Assembly (NCBI RefSeq): GCF_000237995.1
Contig: NC_016605.1
Coordinates: 1,550,001-1,614,000, forward strand
Reading direction: 5' to 3'
DNA length: 64,000 nt
Source: Pediococcus claussenii ATCC BAA-344
GTDB taxonomy: Bacteria > Bacillota > Bacilli > Lactobacillales > Lactobacillaceae
Of the stretch, positions 45,370 to 55,092 are shown piece after piece. Under the pieces are notes generated by a model. The model was given only the letters and a program-made list of their open reading frames with translations. It was not told the origin of the DNA and did no database searches. Position 1 is the first letter of the stretch, and each line of letters starts with the position of its first letter. The translations under genes were made by a program, and so were the position numbers.

Positions 45370-46830
45370 TTAGATTAATTTATCTAAAAAGCGATTCAAT
45401 GCTATTTCACCGCTTTTATTTTGCTTAAAGACACCCGCATCACTCAAGACCCGCTCAAAAACTTCTCCCACACCATTATTAATTACTTCATCAACATTTT
45501 GCAACGTGATTTGATTATTTTTCTTTAGTTCCTCAGCCCATTTAACATGATATTTGGCAATTTTATTTGGCTGGTCCAATAACATTTTACGAACCTCTTT
45601 TAGTTCGCCTAATAACCGTGGTGGAAGAATGGCTCTTCCCATCACTTCAATTAAACCTATATTTTCCTTCTTTATGTGTTGCACATCAGGGTGCGGATGA
45701 AAAATTCCATCAGGGTATTCTTCAGAAACTTGATTATCCCGCAGAACGATATCAATGACGTATTGCTTTCCAATCATATACGCAATAGGTGTCACGGTAT
45801 GGTGCCGTTCGTCATTTACCTCGGCTCGAACATCTACACTTTCATCTGTATACAGATTCCATTTCTCACGAACCCACTCGGCCGCATCTTCTAACTGTTC
45901 AGCGTTTTCACTCTCTAACCGAATATCCGTCATCGGCCACTTCACAACTCCCGCACTAACTCGATTAAATTTGTTTGGCAAATCAATCTTCTTAACCACT
46001 GGTGCCTTCATCATTGGGAACTGGTGATGACCGCCTTGATAGTGTTCATGACTTAACATCGATCCACCAACGATTGGCAAATCAGCATTGCTCCCTACAA
46101 AATAATTTGGAAATTTTTGAATGATTTCAATTAAATTGGCAAAAGTCTGACGGTTAATTATCATCGGAATATGCTCGTGATCAATAAAAATAGCATGCTC
46201 TGAAAAATAGGCATAGGGCGAATATTGAAAACCCCATTCTTTTTTCCCAACTGTTATTTTAACAATACGATGATTGCTACGTGCCGGGTATCCGACCCTT
46301 CCTAAATAACCTTCATTTTCAAGACAAAGTTGGCATAGCGGATAACTATTTTCTTTTTCGTGAGCAGCCTGTGCTATTACTTTTGGATCCTTTTCAGGTT
46401 TTGATAAATTAATTGTAATCTCTAAACCATTTGCCTCAAACTCAATATTTTTGGCAATGGCTGCCACTTGTATGTCATTTTCGGCTCTACAAAGGTTATA
46501 AAAATAATCCGTTGCTTTCGAACTTCCCTTTTGAGCATAAATTTCATTAAATGTTCGGTTAATCACGCTTGGCTGGGGAGTAATTAAATCCATTAATTGA
46601 CTGACCAGGATTTCTTTTTCAGTAATTGATCCTGATATTTTATTATTTTGAATTGCAATTTCGATAAATGCTTTGCAAATTGCAGTGGGCGTTCCGTCTG
46701 TTTCTATCGGCTTTAATCTATCCCCCACTAAAGCACGAACCCTATTTGTTATATATAATTGATCGTCTTCTTCAACCGCTTTAGTTTGCTCTCCAATTTT
46801 AAAAAGTCCTTGTAACGCATCAATTTTCAT
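45370..46830 (-). CDS. galT: UDP-glucose--hexose-1-phosphate uridylyltransferase (class II GalT)
   Basis: In the Leloir pathway this enzyme moves UMP from UDP-glucose to galactose-1-phosphate. From ATG 46830 (GGAGA 6 nt upstream) it has 486 residues, the size of the Gram-positive class. The motif GGSMLSHEHYQGGHHQFPMMKAP contains the His-x-His-type active site region. The start overlaps the galK stop by 11 nt, so the two are translationally coupled. galE and galM are not in the window. Confidence 0.93.
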   Translation of the reverse strand: MKIDALQGLFKIGEQTKAVEEDDQLYITNRVRALVGDRLKPIETDGTPTAICKAFIEIAIQNNKISGSITEKEILVSQLMDLITPQPSVINRTFNEIYAQKGSSKATDYFYNLCRAENDIQVAAIAKNIEFEANGLEITINLSKPEKDPKVIAQAAHEKENSYPLCQLCLENEGYLGRVGYPARSNHRIVKITVGKKEWGFQYSPYAYFSEHAIFIDHEHIPMIINRQTFANLIEIIQKFPNYFVGSNADLPIVGGSMLSHEHYQGGHHQFPMMKAPVVKKIDLPNKFNRVSAGVVKWPMTDIRLESENAEQLEDAAEWVREKWNLYTDESVDVRAEVNDERHHTVTPIAYMIGKQYVIDIVLRDNQVSEEYPDGIFHPHPDVQHIKKENIGLIEVMGRAILPPRLLGELKEVRKMLLDQPNKIAKYHVKWAEELKKNNQITLQNVDEVINNGVGEVFERVLSDAGVFKQNKSGEIALNRFLDKLI

Positions 46831-48004
46831 TAGATTCTCCATTATATTTATGTGGTCCATCCACAATTTGGGTTTCATAGAAATCGGCTGCATATCCAAA
46901 TTGTTCTTTATATTTTGGCCCAATTTGTTTAATCAAACCATCAATTTGATCTTTTTGAACAATTGCAATAGCGCAACCCCCAAAGCCTCCACCAATCATT
47001 CTTGCACCGAGCACACCATCAAACTTCCATGCAGAGTCAACAAGAAAATCCAATTCATCAGCACTGACTTCATAATCATACTGAAGCGAAATATGCGACG
47101 CATTAACGAGACGACCAAATAATTCTAACTGTTTATTATCAAGAGCCTTTTTTGCCTGAATTGTACGTTGGTTTTCAAAAACTGCGTGACGAGCACGGCT
47201 AATTAAAATACGATCGTTAATTAACGATGTGTATTGATCAAATTTGTTTACATCCAATTCACCGAGCGATTTAATATCAAGCTTAGTTTGCAAACGAACA
47301 AGTGCTTCTTCACATTCGGACCGACGCTCATTGTATTTTGAGCTTGCTAATTCATGAGGTTTATTGGTGTTCATAATTAATATTCGATAATCTCCCAAAT
47401 CAATTGGAGAGTATTCATATTCCATTGTATTAGTGTCTAAAAAGATCGCCTGATCCTTTCGCCCCATTTCTACGGCAAACTGATCCATTATTCCAGTGTT
47501 TACACCGATATAGTTATTTTCAACCCGTTTACCCGCCTTCACGATTTCCAACGGATCAATGTTTAAGCTATATTCTTCGTTAAGGATTGTACCCATTAAC
47601 ATCTCAATCGAAGCTGACGAGGATAATCCAGCTCCATCAGGCAAATCACCTTCAAGGTAAAGATCAAATCCCGAAAACTTCTTGTCTGTTAACTTGCCAA
47701 TTTCTAGAATCATTCCTCTCAGATAATTACTCCAACCGTATTTTTTGTCGAAGGATAGATTATCCACATCAAAACTGATCACTCCAGCGTCAGGTAAGTT
47801 ATTTGAAAAAAGTTTAACGATATTATCTTCACGTTTAGCAAATGCACCATAGGTTCCTAAACCAATTGCACTTGGAAAAACATGACCTCCGTTGTAGTCA
47901 GTATGCTCTCCAATTAAGTTAATTCGCCCAGGTGAAAAATATAAAGAGTCATTTTCTTTACTAAACGTTAACTTAAAGCCTTCTAAAATTTGCTTAGTTT
48001 CCAT
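46820..48004 (-). CDS. galK: galactokinase
   Basis: The GHMP-family kinase phosphorylates galactose with ATP. From ATG 48004 the 394 residues include the galactokinase signature SPGRINLIGEHTDYNGGHVFP, the ATP loop LPDGAGLSSSASIEM, NYIGVNTGIMDQFAVEMG (catalytic Asp region) and GARMIGGGFGGCAIAIV. GAGG lies somewhat far upstream (about 12 nt). A cre site precedes the gene, implying CcpA repression. First gene of galKT. Confidence 0.94.
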   Translation of the reverse strand: METKQILEGFKLTFSKENDSLYFSPGRINLIGEHTDYNGGHVFPSAIGLGTYGAFAKREDNIVKLFSNNLPDAGVISFDVDNLSFDKKYGWSNYLRGMILEIGKLTDKKFSGFDLYLEGDLPDGAGLSSSASIEMLMGTILNEEYSLNIDPLEIVKAGKRVENNYIGVNTGIMDQFAVEMGRKDQAIFLDTNTMEYEYSPIDLGDYRILIMNTNKPHELASSKYNERRSECEEALVRLQTKLDIKSLGELDVNKFDQYTSLINDRILISRARHAVFENQRTIQAKKALDNKQLELFGRLVNASHISLQYDYEVSADELDFLVDSAWKFDGVLGARMIGGGFGGCAIAIVQKDQIDGLIKQIGPKYKEQFGYAADFYETQIVDGPHKYNGESNEN

Positions 48005-48035
48005 TTTGCAATCCGTCCTCATTCTGTTTTATTTT

Positions 48036-48050
48036 AGAAATCGTTTTCAA
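48036..48050 (-). promoter_or_regulatory. cre site upstream of galK
   Basis: Minus strand TTGAAAACGATTTCT matches the CcpA consensus WTGNAANCGNWNNCW, 32 bp before the start codon. Confidence 0.65.
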
Positions 48051-48172
48051 TGTTTATTTTACAATATTAATAATTCTTTTTAAAGTCTCAAACTGATTGA
48101 AATATAACAAACCTCATGGGATAATATTCATAATAAATGGTTAATAAACTTTAAGTAAATAGAGGTGTCATC

Positions 48173-48946
48173 ATGTCATTTCATCAAAACAATTTTTTCT
48201 CTTCAATTTTAATGCGAAATGTTCCTGTAAACGTCATTTTACCCACCCCTACTGAAGCCGAACTTCAGTCAGGTTATAAATGGCCTACTATCTGGCTATT
48301 GCACGGATTAAGTGATGATGCCTCTGCATGGGCACGAAAAACTAATCTTGAAGCTTTAATTGATGCTGATTATCCTTTTGCAATTGTAATGCCACAAACT
48401 GATCGTGGCTTTTATAATAATATTAAGGATGGCCAGCAGTACTTTGACTTCATCTCAACAGAATTAATTGATTATATGCGTTACATATTTCCACTAGATT
48501 CCAGCCCAGATAAAAACATTGTTATGGGTAATTCAATGGGGGGATACGGTGCTTTACGACTTGGGTTAACTTTTCCAGACGCTTTTGCTGGGATAGTGGC
48601 ACTGTCACCGGCTACGGACCTAACCGCATTTGAAAGAGAGCAGTCCGCCTTATTACCTGAATTCAATCTGATATTTAAGGACCAGGACTTAGAACATTCC
48701 TCAGTTGCCATACCATATTTACTAGAAAAGACTTCTTCTTCAACCGTTGCTCGCTTAAAAATTTATATGGCAACCGGCACTGCAGACTTTTTGCGTGAGA
48801 TGGATCTACAAGCTCGAACCCGATTTGAAACAAAATTCAAAGATAATTTCACCTGGCATGAATCTCAGGGTCATCATAATTGGCGTCTTTGGAACAACGA
48901 GCTTCCCTCCGTTCTAGACTGGTGTACAGAAATATTTGACCAATAG
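48173..48946 (+). CDS. esterase of the tributyrin esterase/S-formylglutathione hydrolase family
   Basis: The 257-residue alpha/beta-hydrolase has TIWLLHGLSDDASAWARKTN, FDFISTELIDYMR, the nucleophile elbow MGNSMGGYGAL and the terminal His in SQGHHNWRLW. This is the esterase D/EstA pattern; LAB homologues cleave short-chain ester substrates such as tributyrin. The ATG is preceded by AGAGGTG. It is followed 22 bp later by another hydrolase gene and forms an operon with it. Confidence 0.87.
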   Translation: MSFHQNNFFSSILMRNVPVNVILPTPTEAELQSGYKWPTIWLLHGLSDDASAWARKTNLEALIDADYPFAIVMPQTDRGFYNNIKDGQQYFDFISTELIDYMRYIFPLDSSPDKNIVMGNSMGGYGALRLGLTFPDAFAGIVALSPATDLTAFEREQSALLPEFNLIFKDQDLEHSSVAIPYLLEKTSSSTVARLKIYMATGTADFLREMDLQARTRFETKFKDNFTWHESQGHHNWRLWNNELPSVLDWCTEIFDQ

Positions 48947-48968
48947 CAATCACAGGAGGTTTATTCCG

Positions 48969-49894
48969 TGATATATTTATTTATAATTCTGGTAGGAATA
49001 ATAGTAATAATCATTATTTTATCATTACTATTAGTTATTAAGGTGCAATTTCGCTCTAAAAACGATGGTAGTGACGAACGTCGTTTGCAACCCGCTATCA
49101 GTTCTACCGACTACTTTTTTAAAGAGAAAACATGGTTTAGGAACGTTCCCAAAGAAGTTTGGCACTTAATTTCTGAGGATGGAATCAAGTTGCAAGCTAC
49201 GTTCATTAATCATAACTCTACTAAAACCGCTATTTTAGCACATGGGTACAGACAAGATGGTGACCAAAACGGTAAAGTTGCCGCCCTTTTCTATAATATG
49301 GAATATAACATTCTAATGCCTGATGATCGTGGCCATGGTAATAGTCATGGTAGATATATCGGATTTGGATGGCAAGATCGTAAAGACTACCTTAGTTGGA
49401 TTACTCAAGTGATCAATCAACTAGGAAGCAATCAAAGTATTATTTTATGGGGCGTTAGTATGGGTGGTGCAACCGTATTGATGACAAGTGGTGACTTAAA
49501 TCTTCCTACACAAGTTAAAGGGGTAATTGCTGATTGTGGTTTCACCAGTTTAGAAGCTGAATTGAAGTTTCAGTTTAGTCTTCGTCAAATTCCTAGTTTT
49601 CCCGTTCTCAATATCGCAAGTTTCTTATCAAAAGTGCTCATTGGATACAGTTATCCTGAAGCAAGTTCCATGACACAGCTTAGTAACAATAAATTGCCTA
49701 TCTTATTTATTCACGGCGCTAAAGACAAGTTTGTGCCCTTCTCAATGCTCAACGAAGTAATCAATAGCAATGCCGGTACCAGCCAATGGTTAGTAGTTTC
49801 AAATGCAACACATGCAAACGCTTTTCGAACCGATCCAATTGCATACACTAGTGCCGTTCGTAAATTTTTATTCAATATCAATATGCTAAAATGA
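48969..49894 (+). CDS. membrane-anchored alpha/beta-hydrolase
   Basis: About 308 residues from a GTG start with GGAGG 8 nt upstream. An N-terminal membrane helix (IYLFIILVGIIVIIIILSLLL region) is followed by a hydrolase domain: AHGYRQDGDQNGKV, DDRGHGNSHGRYIGFGWQDR, nucleophile elbow ILWGVSMGGATV, DKFVPFSM and the terminal His in ATHANAFR. The family (YqkD-like) has unknown substrates; the anchor suggests action at the membrane surface. Confidence 0.85.
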
Positions 49895-49906
49895 CCATTT
49901 CCACAT

Positions 49907-49966
49907 AAAAAGCTCTGCACAAGTAGCCAACCTCTTCAGTTTTGACGGACTCGCACAGAGCTTTTT
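49907..49966. terminator. bidirectional terminator
   Basis: AAAAAGCTCTG and CAGAGCTTTTT form the stem; the loop of about 38 nt is long. It lies between convergent genes. Confidence 0.7.
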
Positions 49967-49973
49967 AATTATG

Positions 49974-52169
49974 TTATTCCTCAATCAACTTAAAATATCG
50001 AACCTCTGAAATAAAGTCATCCATTTCCTTGGGATCATTATATAAACCAGCGTTCATTAACTCGTCTCCACCAAAGATTTGCCCGGTTGCCTCTTCTAAG
50101 TAGTCTCCATCAGATACGAGTCCCCTCAACTTGGTGATAAATGGTAGTTTTCGGGCATCAGCTAGTGTCTTAAATGTGAAGAGTAATACCTCATTTTGCT
50201 CCGAATTCACAAATTCCCAAGCCGCCTCATTAGAATCAAACGGTGATTTCAGGCGAATAAAATTACCATATTGAATTAATCTGCGATGCTTTTTATAAAA
50301 TTCAATCTGAGTTTTAATGATATCTTGTTCTTCATAAGATAAGGTTGCTGGATCAAGTTCATACCCTAAAACACCACTCATCGCAACATTCCCCCTTGTT
50401 TCAATGGTGGAAATTCTGCCGGTTTGTTGGTTAGGTGATTCTGATACATGGGCAGTCATTGATGAAATAGGGTACGCTAGCGATGTTCCGTATTGAATTT
50501 TTTGACGAGCAATTGGATCTGTATTATCAGAGGCCCAGCTTTGTGGAGCGTAGTAAAGAATTCCAGCATCAAAACGACCGCCGCCTCCGGAACACCCCTC
50601 GAATAAAACTTCGGGATAATTTTCGGTTAGTTTCCTCATTAATTCGTACAGTCCAAGTACGTAGCGATGAAAGATCTCGCCTTCTTGATCTGGTTCAACC
50701 CCTAAAGAATATACTTCACTTAAGCTGCGATTCATATCCCATTTAACGTAATCTATATCAACATCATCGAGCACTTTGCTAAATTGTTTATATATATTTT
50801 CAACTATATCCGGACGACTAAAGTCTAAAACAAATTGTTCACGCGATGGTGAAAGTCCCCTGTTAGGTTCCTGCAACGCATAATCCGGGTGAGCACGAAA
50901 TAGATCAGAATTTTCCGAAATCATTTCAGGTTCAATCCATATTCCAAATTGCATGTCATGATCATGCACCATCTTGGACAGCTCCTCCAGTCCGTGCGGT
51001 AACTTTTCCTTGTCCACGTGCCAATCGCCTAAGGAAGAATTATCTTTATCGCGATGTCCAAACCATCCGTCGTCCAGAACAAACATCTCAACTCCCAATG
51101 GTTGAGCATCTTCAACAATTTTCTGAATCCTTTCCTCGTTGAAATCAAACATAGTTGCTTCCCAATTATTGATTACAATTGGTCGTTCAGTGTATTGATA
51201 GCGTCCTCTTGCTACCCGTTCTCTCAAAAGATGATGATACGCCTGTGACATTCCATTTAATCCTTCATTGGAATACGCCAAAATAACTTCTGGTGTTTGA
51301 AAATGTTCAGTTGATCCTAGTTTCCAATCAAAATTCAACTCATTGATGCCAGCAACAATTCTTGTCTGTCCAATTTGATCGGATTCAACCGTGATTTGAT
51401 GATTACCTGAATACACCAGCATAACTCCGATTGCTTCGCCTTTAAATTCATCAGTATTAGGATCAACAACCGCAACAAAGGGATTCATTTGATGCGAGCT
51501 AGTTCCCCGTTTACTATCAAACTGTAATATTCCTTGTCGAATTGCTTGTCGTTGTACTTGTCGTTCTGAAACATGAGCGCCTGGTAATGAAATTACCTCA
51601 CGTTTTTGACTAGCTAAGTCAAGCTGCATTGAGGCAATTTTTTCTATATTAATGTCATATTCAGCTTCATTAATTAATTCAACATTTCTAGTAATAACAG
51701 GACGATTTTCATAAATTGTATAACTCATTTTTAAAACTAGTGGCACTGTTGATCCTGTTAACGTAATAATAAGCGTCTGTGCTTCATCATCGTGCACAAC
51801 ATATGAACTAGGGAGTCCATCTAGTTTGGGCTTTCCATTAATAATTTCATAGGACCGGTAGCGAAAATCAGTACTACGTGACCCGTTATTATTTCTAATA
51901 ATAATAGCAGGTGTTCGGTAATCTCCAGTATTGTTTCCAGAGTATTCTTGTAACAAAGCATCCTTGGAAAAGTTATGGTTTGTAGAAAGTGGCAGATTAC
52001 CTGAAAAACCCCGATTAACCTGCGGATATTTTCGTTCTCCATGATAATTGCGGATGCGTTCTCCAAAATACAAATGGCTTAATAAGTTTCCTTCCTCGAT
52101 AGAAAGCAAATATGAAACTTGTTCATTATGTAAATGGAAAACACGTGTTTCAGCATCGAATTCAATCAC
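49974..52169 (-). CDS. aga: alpha-galactosidase, GH36
   Basis: The enzyme releases galactose from melibiose, raffinose and related sugars. From GTG 52169 (GGAGG 8 nt upstream) it has 731 residues, the standard GH36 length. Motifs: VLDDGWFGHRDKD, the nucleophile region DYVKWDMNRSLSEVYS and the acid/base region LFEGCSGGGGRFDAGILYYAPQSWASDNTD. No signal peptide, so it acts inside the cell. It is downstream of a LacI regulator, and its promoter carries a cre and a LacI-type operator. Products feed galK-galT nearby. Confidence 0.95.
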   Translation of the reverse strand: MIEFDAETRVFHLHNEQVSYLLSIEEGNLLSHLYFGERIRNYHGERKYPQVNRGFSGNLPLSTNHNFSKDALLQEYSGNNTGDYRTPAIIIRNNNGSRSTDFRYRSYEIINGKPKLDGLPSSYVVHDDEAQTLIITLTGSTVPLVLKMSYTIYENRPVITRNVELINEAEYDINIEKIASMQLDLASQKREVISLPGAHVSERQVQRQAIRQGILQFDSKRGTSSHQMNPFVAVVDPNTDEFKGEAIGVMLVYSGNHQITVESDQIGQTRIVAGINELNFDWKLGSTEHFQTPEVILAYSNEGLNGMSQAYHHLLRERVARGRYQYTERPIVINNWEATMFDFNEERIQKIVEDAQPLGVEMFVLDDGWFGHRDKDNSSLGDWHVDKEKLPHGLEELSKMVHDHDMQFGIWIEPEMISENSDLFRAHPDYALQEPNRGLSPSREQFVLDFSRPDIVENIYKQFSKVLDDVDIDYVKWDMNRSLSEVYSLGVEPDQEGEIFHRYVLGLYELMRKLTENYPEVLFEGCSGGGGRFDAGILYYAPQSWASDNTDPIARQKIQYGTSLAYPISSMTAHVSESPNQQTGRISTIETRGNVAMSGVLGYELDPATLSYEEQDIIKTQIEFYKKHRRLIQYGNFIRLKSPFDSNEAAWEFVNSEQNEVLLFTFKTLADARKLPFITKLRGLVSDGDYLEEATGQIFGGDELMNAGLYNDPKEMDDFISEVRYFKLIEE

Positions 52170-52201
52170 GATAGTATCCTCCAAAGTATTGTTTAAGTAT
52201 C

Positions 52202-52238
52202 ATGGTAAACGTTTAGTAATTTAATGTCAACGCTTTCA
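52202..52238 (-). promoter_or_regulatory. promoter, cre and LacI-type operator of the alpha-galactosidase gene
   Basis: Minus strand: TGAAAGCGTTGACA (52225-52238) is a near-perfect cre and contains the -35 TTGACA. After 17 nt comes TACCAT (52202-52207). The palindrome TAAACGTTTA (52206-52215) fills the end of the spacer. CcpA and the LacI regulator would both block polymerase here. Confidence 0.75.
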
Positions 52239-52286
52239 TTTTATTGGTGAAAAAGATGCTTCGCTATTCAGCTTAGCATCTCAATT

Positions 52287-53294
52287 TTAAATACTTTCCC
52301 TTTTATTCAAATCCGATGGAACCATCACCCTGATAGGTATTTCGCGATGGTAGAACAATCGATCCCGGATTAAGCGGATTGCCATTTTCCCCATTTCCTC
52401 GCTGCCTGGTTTCACAGTTGATAACGACGGAACCATATATTCAGCAGTTTTTACATCATCAAAACTGAATATTGCAATTTCTTCCGGTATTTTTTTACCT
52501 TTTTTTTGCAATCCTCTATAGACCCCGATTGCCAATGGATCACTTGCGACCACAACTGCTGTCACTTCAGGATGGTTTTTAAGCAACTCATCCGCAGCTG
52601 TCACACCGCTTTCAGTTGTCCAATTGGAGCTAATGATAATCTCTTGGTGTTTCTTAGACTCCATCCACTCCACGTATGATGTTTCACGAATATCTCGCAA
52701 TACCTGTGAACTTTGACCATTTTCGTCAACGAGTGTAGCATTTCCACCAATATAAGCAATTTGTTGATGCCCTTTGCTTGCAAGGATGTCCAATTCTTCT
52801 TTAATTTGATACTGAAAATCATTCTCAATCACATCATATTTAGGAAGGAAGCGGTGTTCATCTACAACAATCAAATTTTTATTTTGTTCATAGATTTTAT
52901 TCAACGATTCTTCCGTTAGAGCACCAATCACAACCACTCCGCCGTATGACGCAAGTCTTTCGTAATCAAAGTCAGCCTGTGGAAAGCGGATCAAATCCAT
53001 AATCCGCACTCCCCACTCGGCAGCCTCCTTTTCAACACCATTTCGAATTGAAATAAAATATGGCTCGTTAATTTCACTATCTTTTGACAGAGTTGTGATA
53101 ATCACAATACTTAAACGATCAACAGATTTACTTTTAACTGAGTTTTTAGGATTATATTGTAATTCATTTGCGATTTCTAAAATATTATTACGGGTTGCCT
53201 CTGAAACTGAAAATTTCTTATCACGATTCAAAACGCGTGACACAGTTGCCTGTGACACGCCAGCAATCTTGGCAATTTCGCGTATACCTGCCAT
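52287..53294 (-). CDS. LacI/GalR family repressor
   Basis: 335 residues: N-terminal helix-turn-helix IREIAKIAGVSQATVSRVLN with hinge helix, followed by a periplasmic-binding-protein-like sensor domain (VVIGALTEESLNKI, IAIFSFDDVKTAEYMVP). AAGGAGG lies about 8 nt before the ATG. The adjacent alpha-galactosidase promoter with TAAACGTTTA is the likely target, and galactose or an alpha-galactoside the likely inducer; galK is a possible second target. Confidence 0.9.
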   Translation of the reverse strand: MAGIREIAKIAGVSQATVSRVLNRDKKFSVSEATRNNILEIANELQYNPKNSVKSKSVDRLSIVIITTLSKDSEINEPYFISIRNGVEKEAAEWGVRIMDLIRFPQADFDYERLASYGGVVVIGALTEESLNKIYEQNKNLIVVDEHRFLPKYDVIENDFQYQIKEELDILASKGHQQIAYIGGNATLVDENGQSSQVLRDIRETSYVEWMESKKHQEIIISSNWTTESGVTAADELLKNHPEVTAVVVASDPLAIGVYRGLQKKGKKIPEEIAIFSFDDVKTAEYMVPSLSTVKPGSEEMGKMAIRLIRDRLFYHREIPIRVMVPSDLNKRESI

Positions 53295-53325
53295 GTGGAG
53301 TTCCTCCTTAAATAACCTTCCTTAT

Positions 53326-55032
53326 TTACTCTAAATTGATTAATTTTTCTCTCAACTTATCGTCTTCCGCATAAATGTATAACCCCTTAATTCCACGTTT
53401 CATTAATACATTAACTGAATTTAAAACTATTTGTTCCTTTGCTTTATCTAAATTCTGAATATCATTTCTGGATCTAAATGCATCTTTGTCTTTGTACTTT
53501 TCTATTCTAACAACAACCTGATCCTTTTTTTCATCAAAGGATAATGCCGAGCCCAGTATTACTCCTACATAATCTAAGTCCGCCCCTTGAACGCTGTAAA
53601 TTGATCCTGCTTCATTTATAGTCTCACTTCGTTCTGCCCAAGCAATTTTATCGTTAGTAGTATTCCATGGTAGTTCTAAGTCTTCAGTCTTTACACTATA
53701 AACGATTTCATTACCATTTTCATCCTTCGTACCAGCCTTGGTGGGAGAAAAATCATAGTCAAACGTAGAAACCATTCTAGATAATTTATTTTCTTTATTC
53801 TTATCTTTTATTATTTCATACATCTGCTTGGCTAAAGAAAAAATTCTAAAATCAAATTTATCATCTTTTTGAGGTAAGGAATCAATTTTTTTATTTTCTA
53901 TAAAATCATTAATCCAATCAACAACTTGACTATTTGCCTTCATTCTAAACTGATCTGTTAAATGAAAAACATCATGATTGGGATGTTTTTTTAATAATCT
54001 GTCGATGTCTTTAGAATCCCAGTAACTTTTAAGTTTTAAATACTGATGTTGATCAAAAAACATCACAGTAACCTTACTATGTTTTATTATCTCCTCAAGT
54101 TGATTGTCATGGCGAAATCCATTATATGCATCACTTTTTGTTAGTAATAAATGTGCTTCATCTATAAAAGTTACATCAGCCTCTTTTATTTTTCCTTTTT
54201 CCATCGAGTTGATGTACTCCGTGGGTTTCTTAATAAACTTTTGTTGCAAATTTGGTAATTGCCGCGCCAAGTTTTTATAAGTTTTTAACATTTCTTTGTG
54301 GTTAACTAACAGATAATTATTTGTTTCATTCAACACGTCACTGCTTGTTTCACTTTTTGCTCTATTCTGAATATCTACATATAAAGAACTCAAAACAACA
54401 CTTTTCCCGACGCCTGCTTCACCAAGTACAATAAAAAGTGCATGCTCTTTTTCATTCGCTGGATTTTTAAGGTGATCTTCAACAAAAGAAATAACCTTGT
54501 CTTTCAATTCTAACTGGGCATCCGAAAGTGATTTAAAAGGAGAAATTTTATAAACGTCTGAATTCTTAATTGCGTCTTCATTTTTTTCAAGTATCTGTCT
54601 TTTATTTAAACTACGAACAATTTCAGACAGCACCTCAGTTTCATAATAATGTTTATGATAGTAGTCACTAGTTATCGTCATTCTGGTTTGTTTTGTATTT
54701 TTCAATGAATAGCCATCACCCAGAAAATAGTTAATCAAGTCCGTCTCAAGATTAACTGTTGCTGACTTATTAAATTTTTCATGCCCTAAAATCGTCATTG
54801 TTTTGAATCTTTTAAATAAATCTTTTTCTCTTTTATTATTAAGATGTTGCCTTGTCCTTTTATAAACCGATGTAGTTTCACCAATGTAGGCTTCTTTTCT
54901 AAAACGTTTATATAGAATATACAAAACTGGAAAATCTTTTATAAAACGATCTTCACTTTTGTCTAAATAACTTTTAAAATGCTCCGTATACGGAGTATCT
55001 AAGATATGAACACTAGGCTCTTTCTTTCCCAT
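53326..55032 (-). CDS. GIY-YIG nuclease fused to DUF2075 (SF1-helicase-like) ATPase
   Basis: 568 residues with two parts. Residues 35-105 form a GIY-YIG domain: VLYILY (36-41), EAYIGET (47-53), R61/H63 and the metal-binding Glu in NLETDLINYF (94-103). After a linker comes an ATPase of the DUF2075 type: Walker A LGEAGVGKS (203-211), Walker B FIDEAHLL (289-296), LTDQFRM (358-364) and SVQGADLDYVGVILGSAL, in the order seen in SF1 helicases. The gene is more A/T-rich than its neighbours and sits between lacI and murR with no mobile element. The ribosome site is weak. A DNA-targeting defence role is plausible from the domains but is not shown. Confidence 0.82.
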   Translation of the reverse strand: MGKKEPSVHILDTPYTEHFKSYLDKSEDRFIKDFPVLYILYKRFRKEAYIGETTSVYKRTRQHLNNKREKDLFKRFKTMTILGHEKFNKSATVNLETDLINYFLGDGYSLKNTKQTRMTITSDYYHKHYYETEVLSEIVRSLNKRQILEKNEDAIKNSDVYKISPFKSLSDAQLELKDKVISFVEDHLKNPANEKEHALFIVLGEAGVGKSVVLSSLYVDIQNRAKSETSSDVLNETNNYLLVNHKEMLKTYKNLARQLPNLQQKFIKKPTEYINSMEKGKIKEADVTFIDEAHLLLTKSDAYNGFRHDNQLEEIIKHSKVTVMFFDQHQYLKLKSYWDSKDIDRLLKKHPNHDVFHLTDQFRMKANSQVVDWINDFIENKKIDSLPQKDDKFDFRIFSLAKQMYEIIKDKNKENKLSRMVSTFDYDFSPTKAGTKDENGNEIVYSVKTEDLELPWNTTNDKIAWAERSETINEAGSIYSVQGADLDYVGVILGSALSFDEKKDQVVVRIEKYKDKDAFRSRNDIQNLDKAKEQIVLNSVNVLMKRGIKGLYIYAEDDKLREKLINLE

Positions 55033-55067
55033 TTTTATTGCTAACCTTCATTGTATTTATGTCTTCT

Positions 55068-55073
55068 GTATTA
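55068..55073 (-). promoter_or_regulatory. candidate -10 of the GIY-YIG/DUF2075 gene
   Basis: A perfect TATAAT on the minus strand, about 35 nt before the start codon; no clear -35. It lies just downstream of the murR stop, so the gene can be expressed apart from murR. Confidence 0.4.
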
Positions 55074-55092
55074 TATCTTAAGATCTACTAAT

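Noticed and set aside
52139-52155. AAAACACGTGTTTC as a parS-like site
   Set aside because: It lies in the alpha-galactosidase coding region and its flanks are the reverse of the parS arms.
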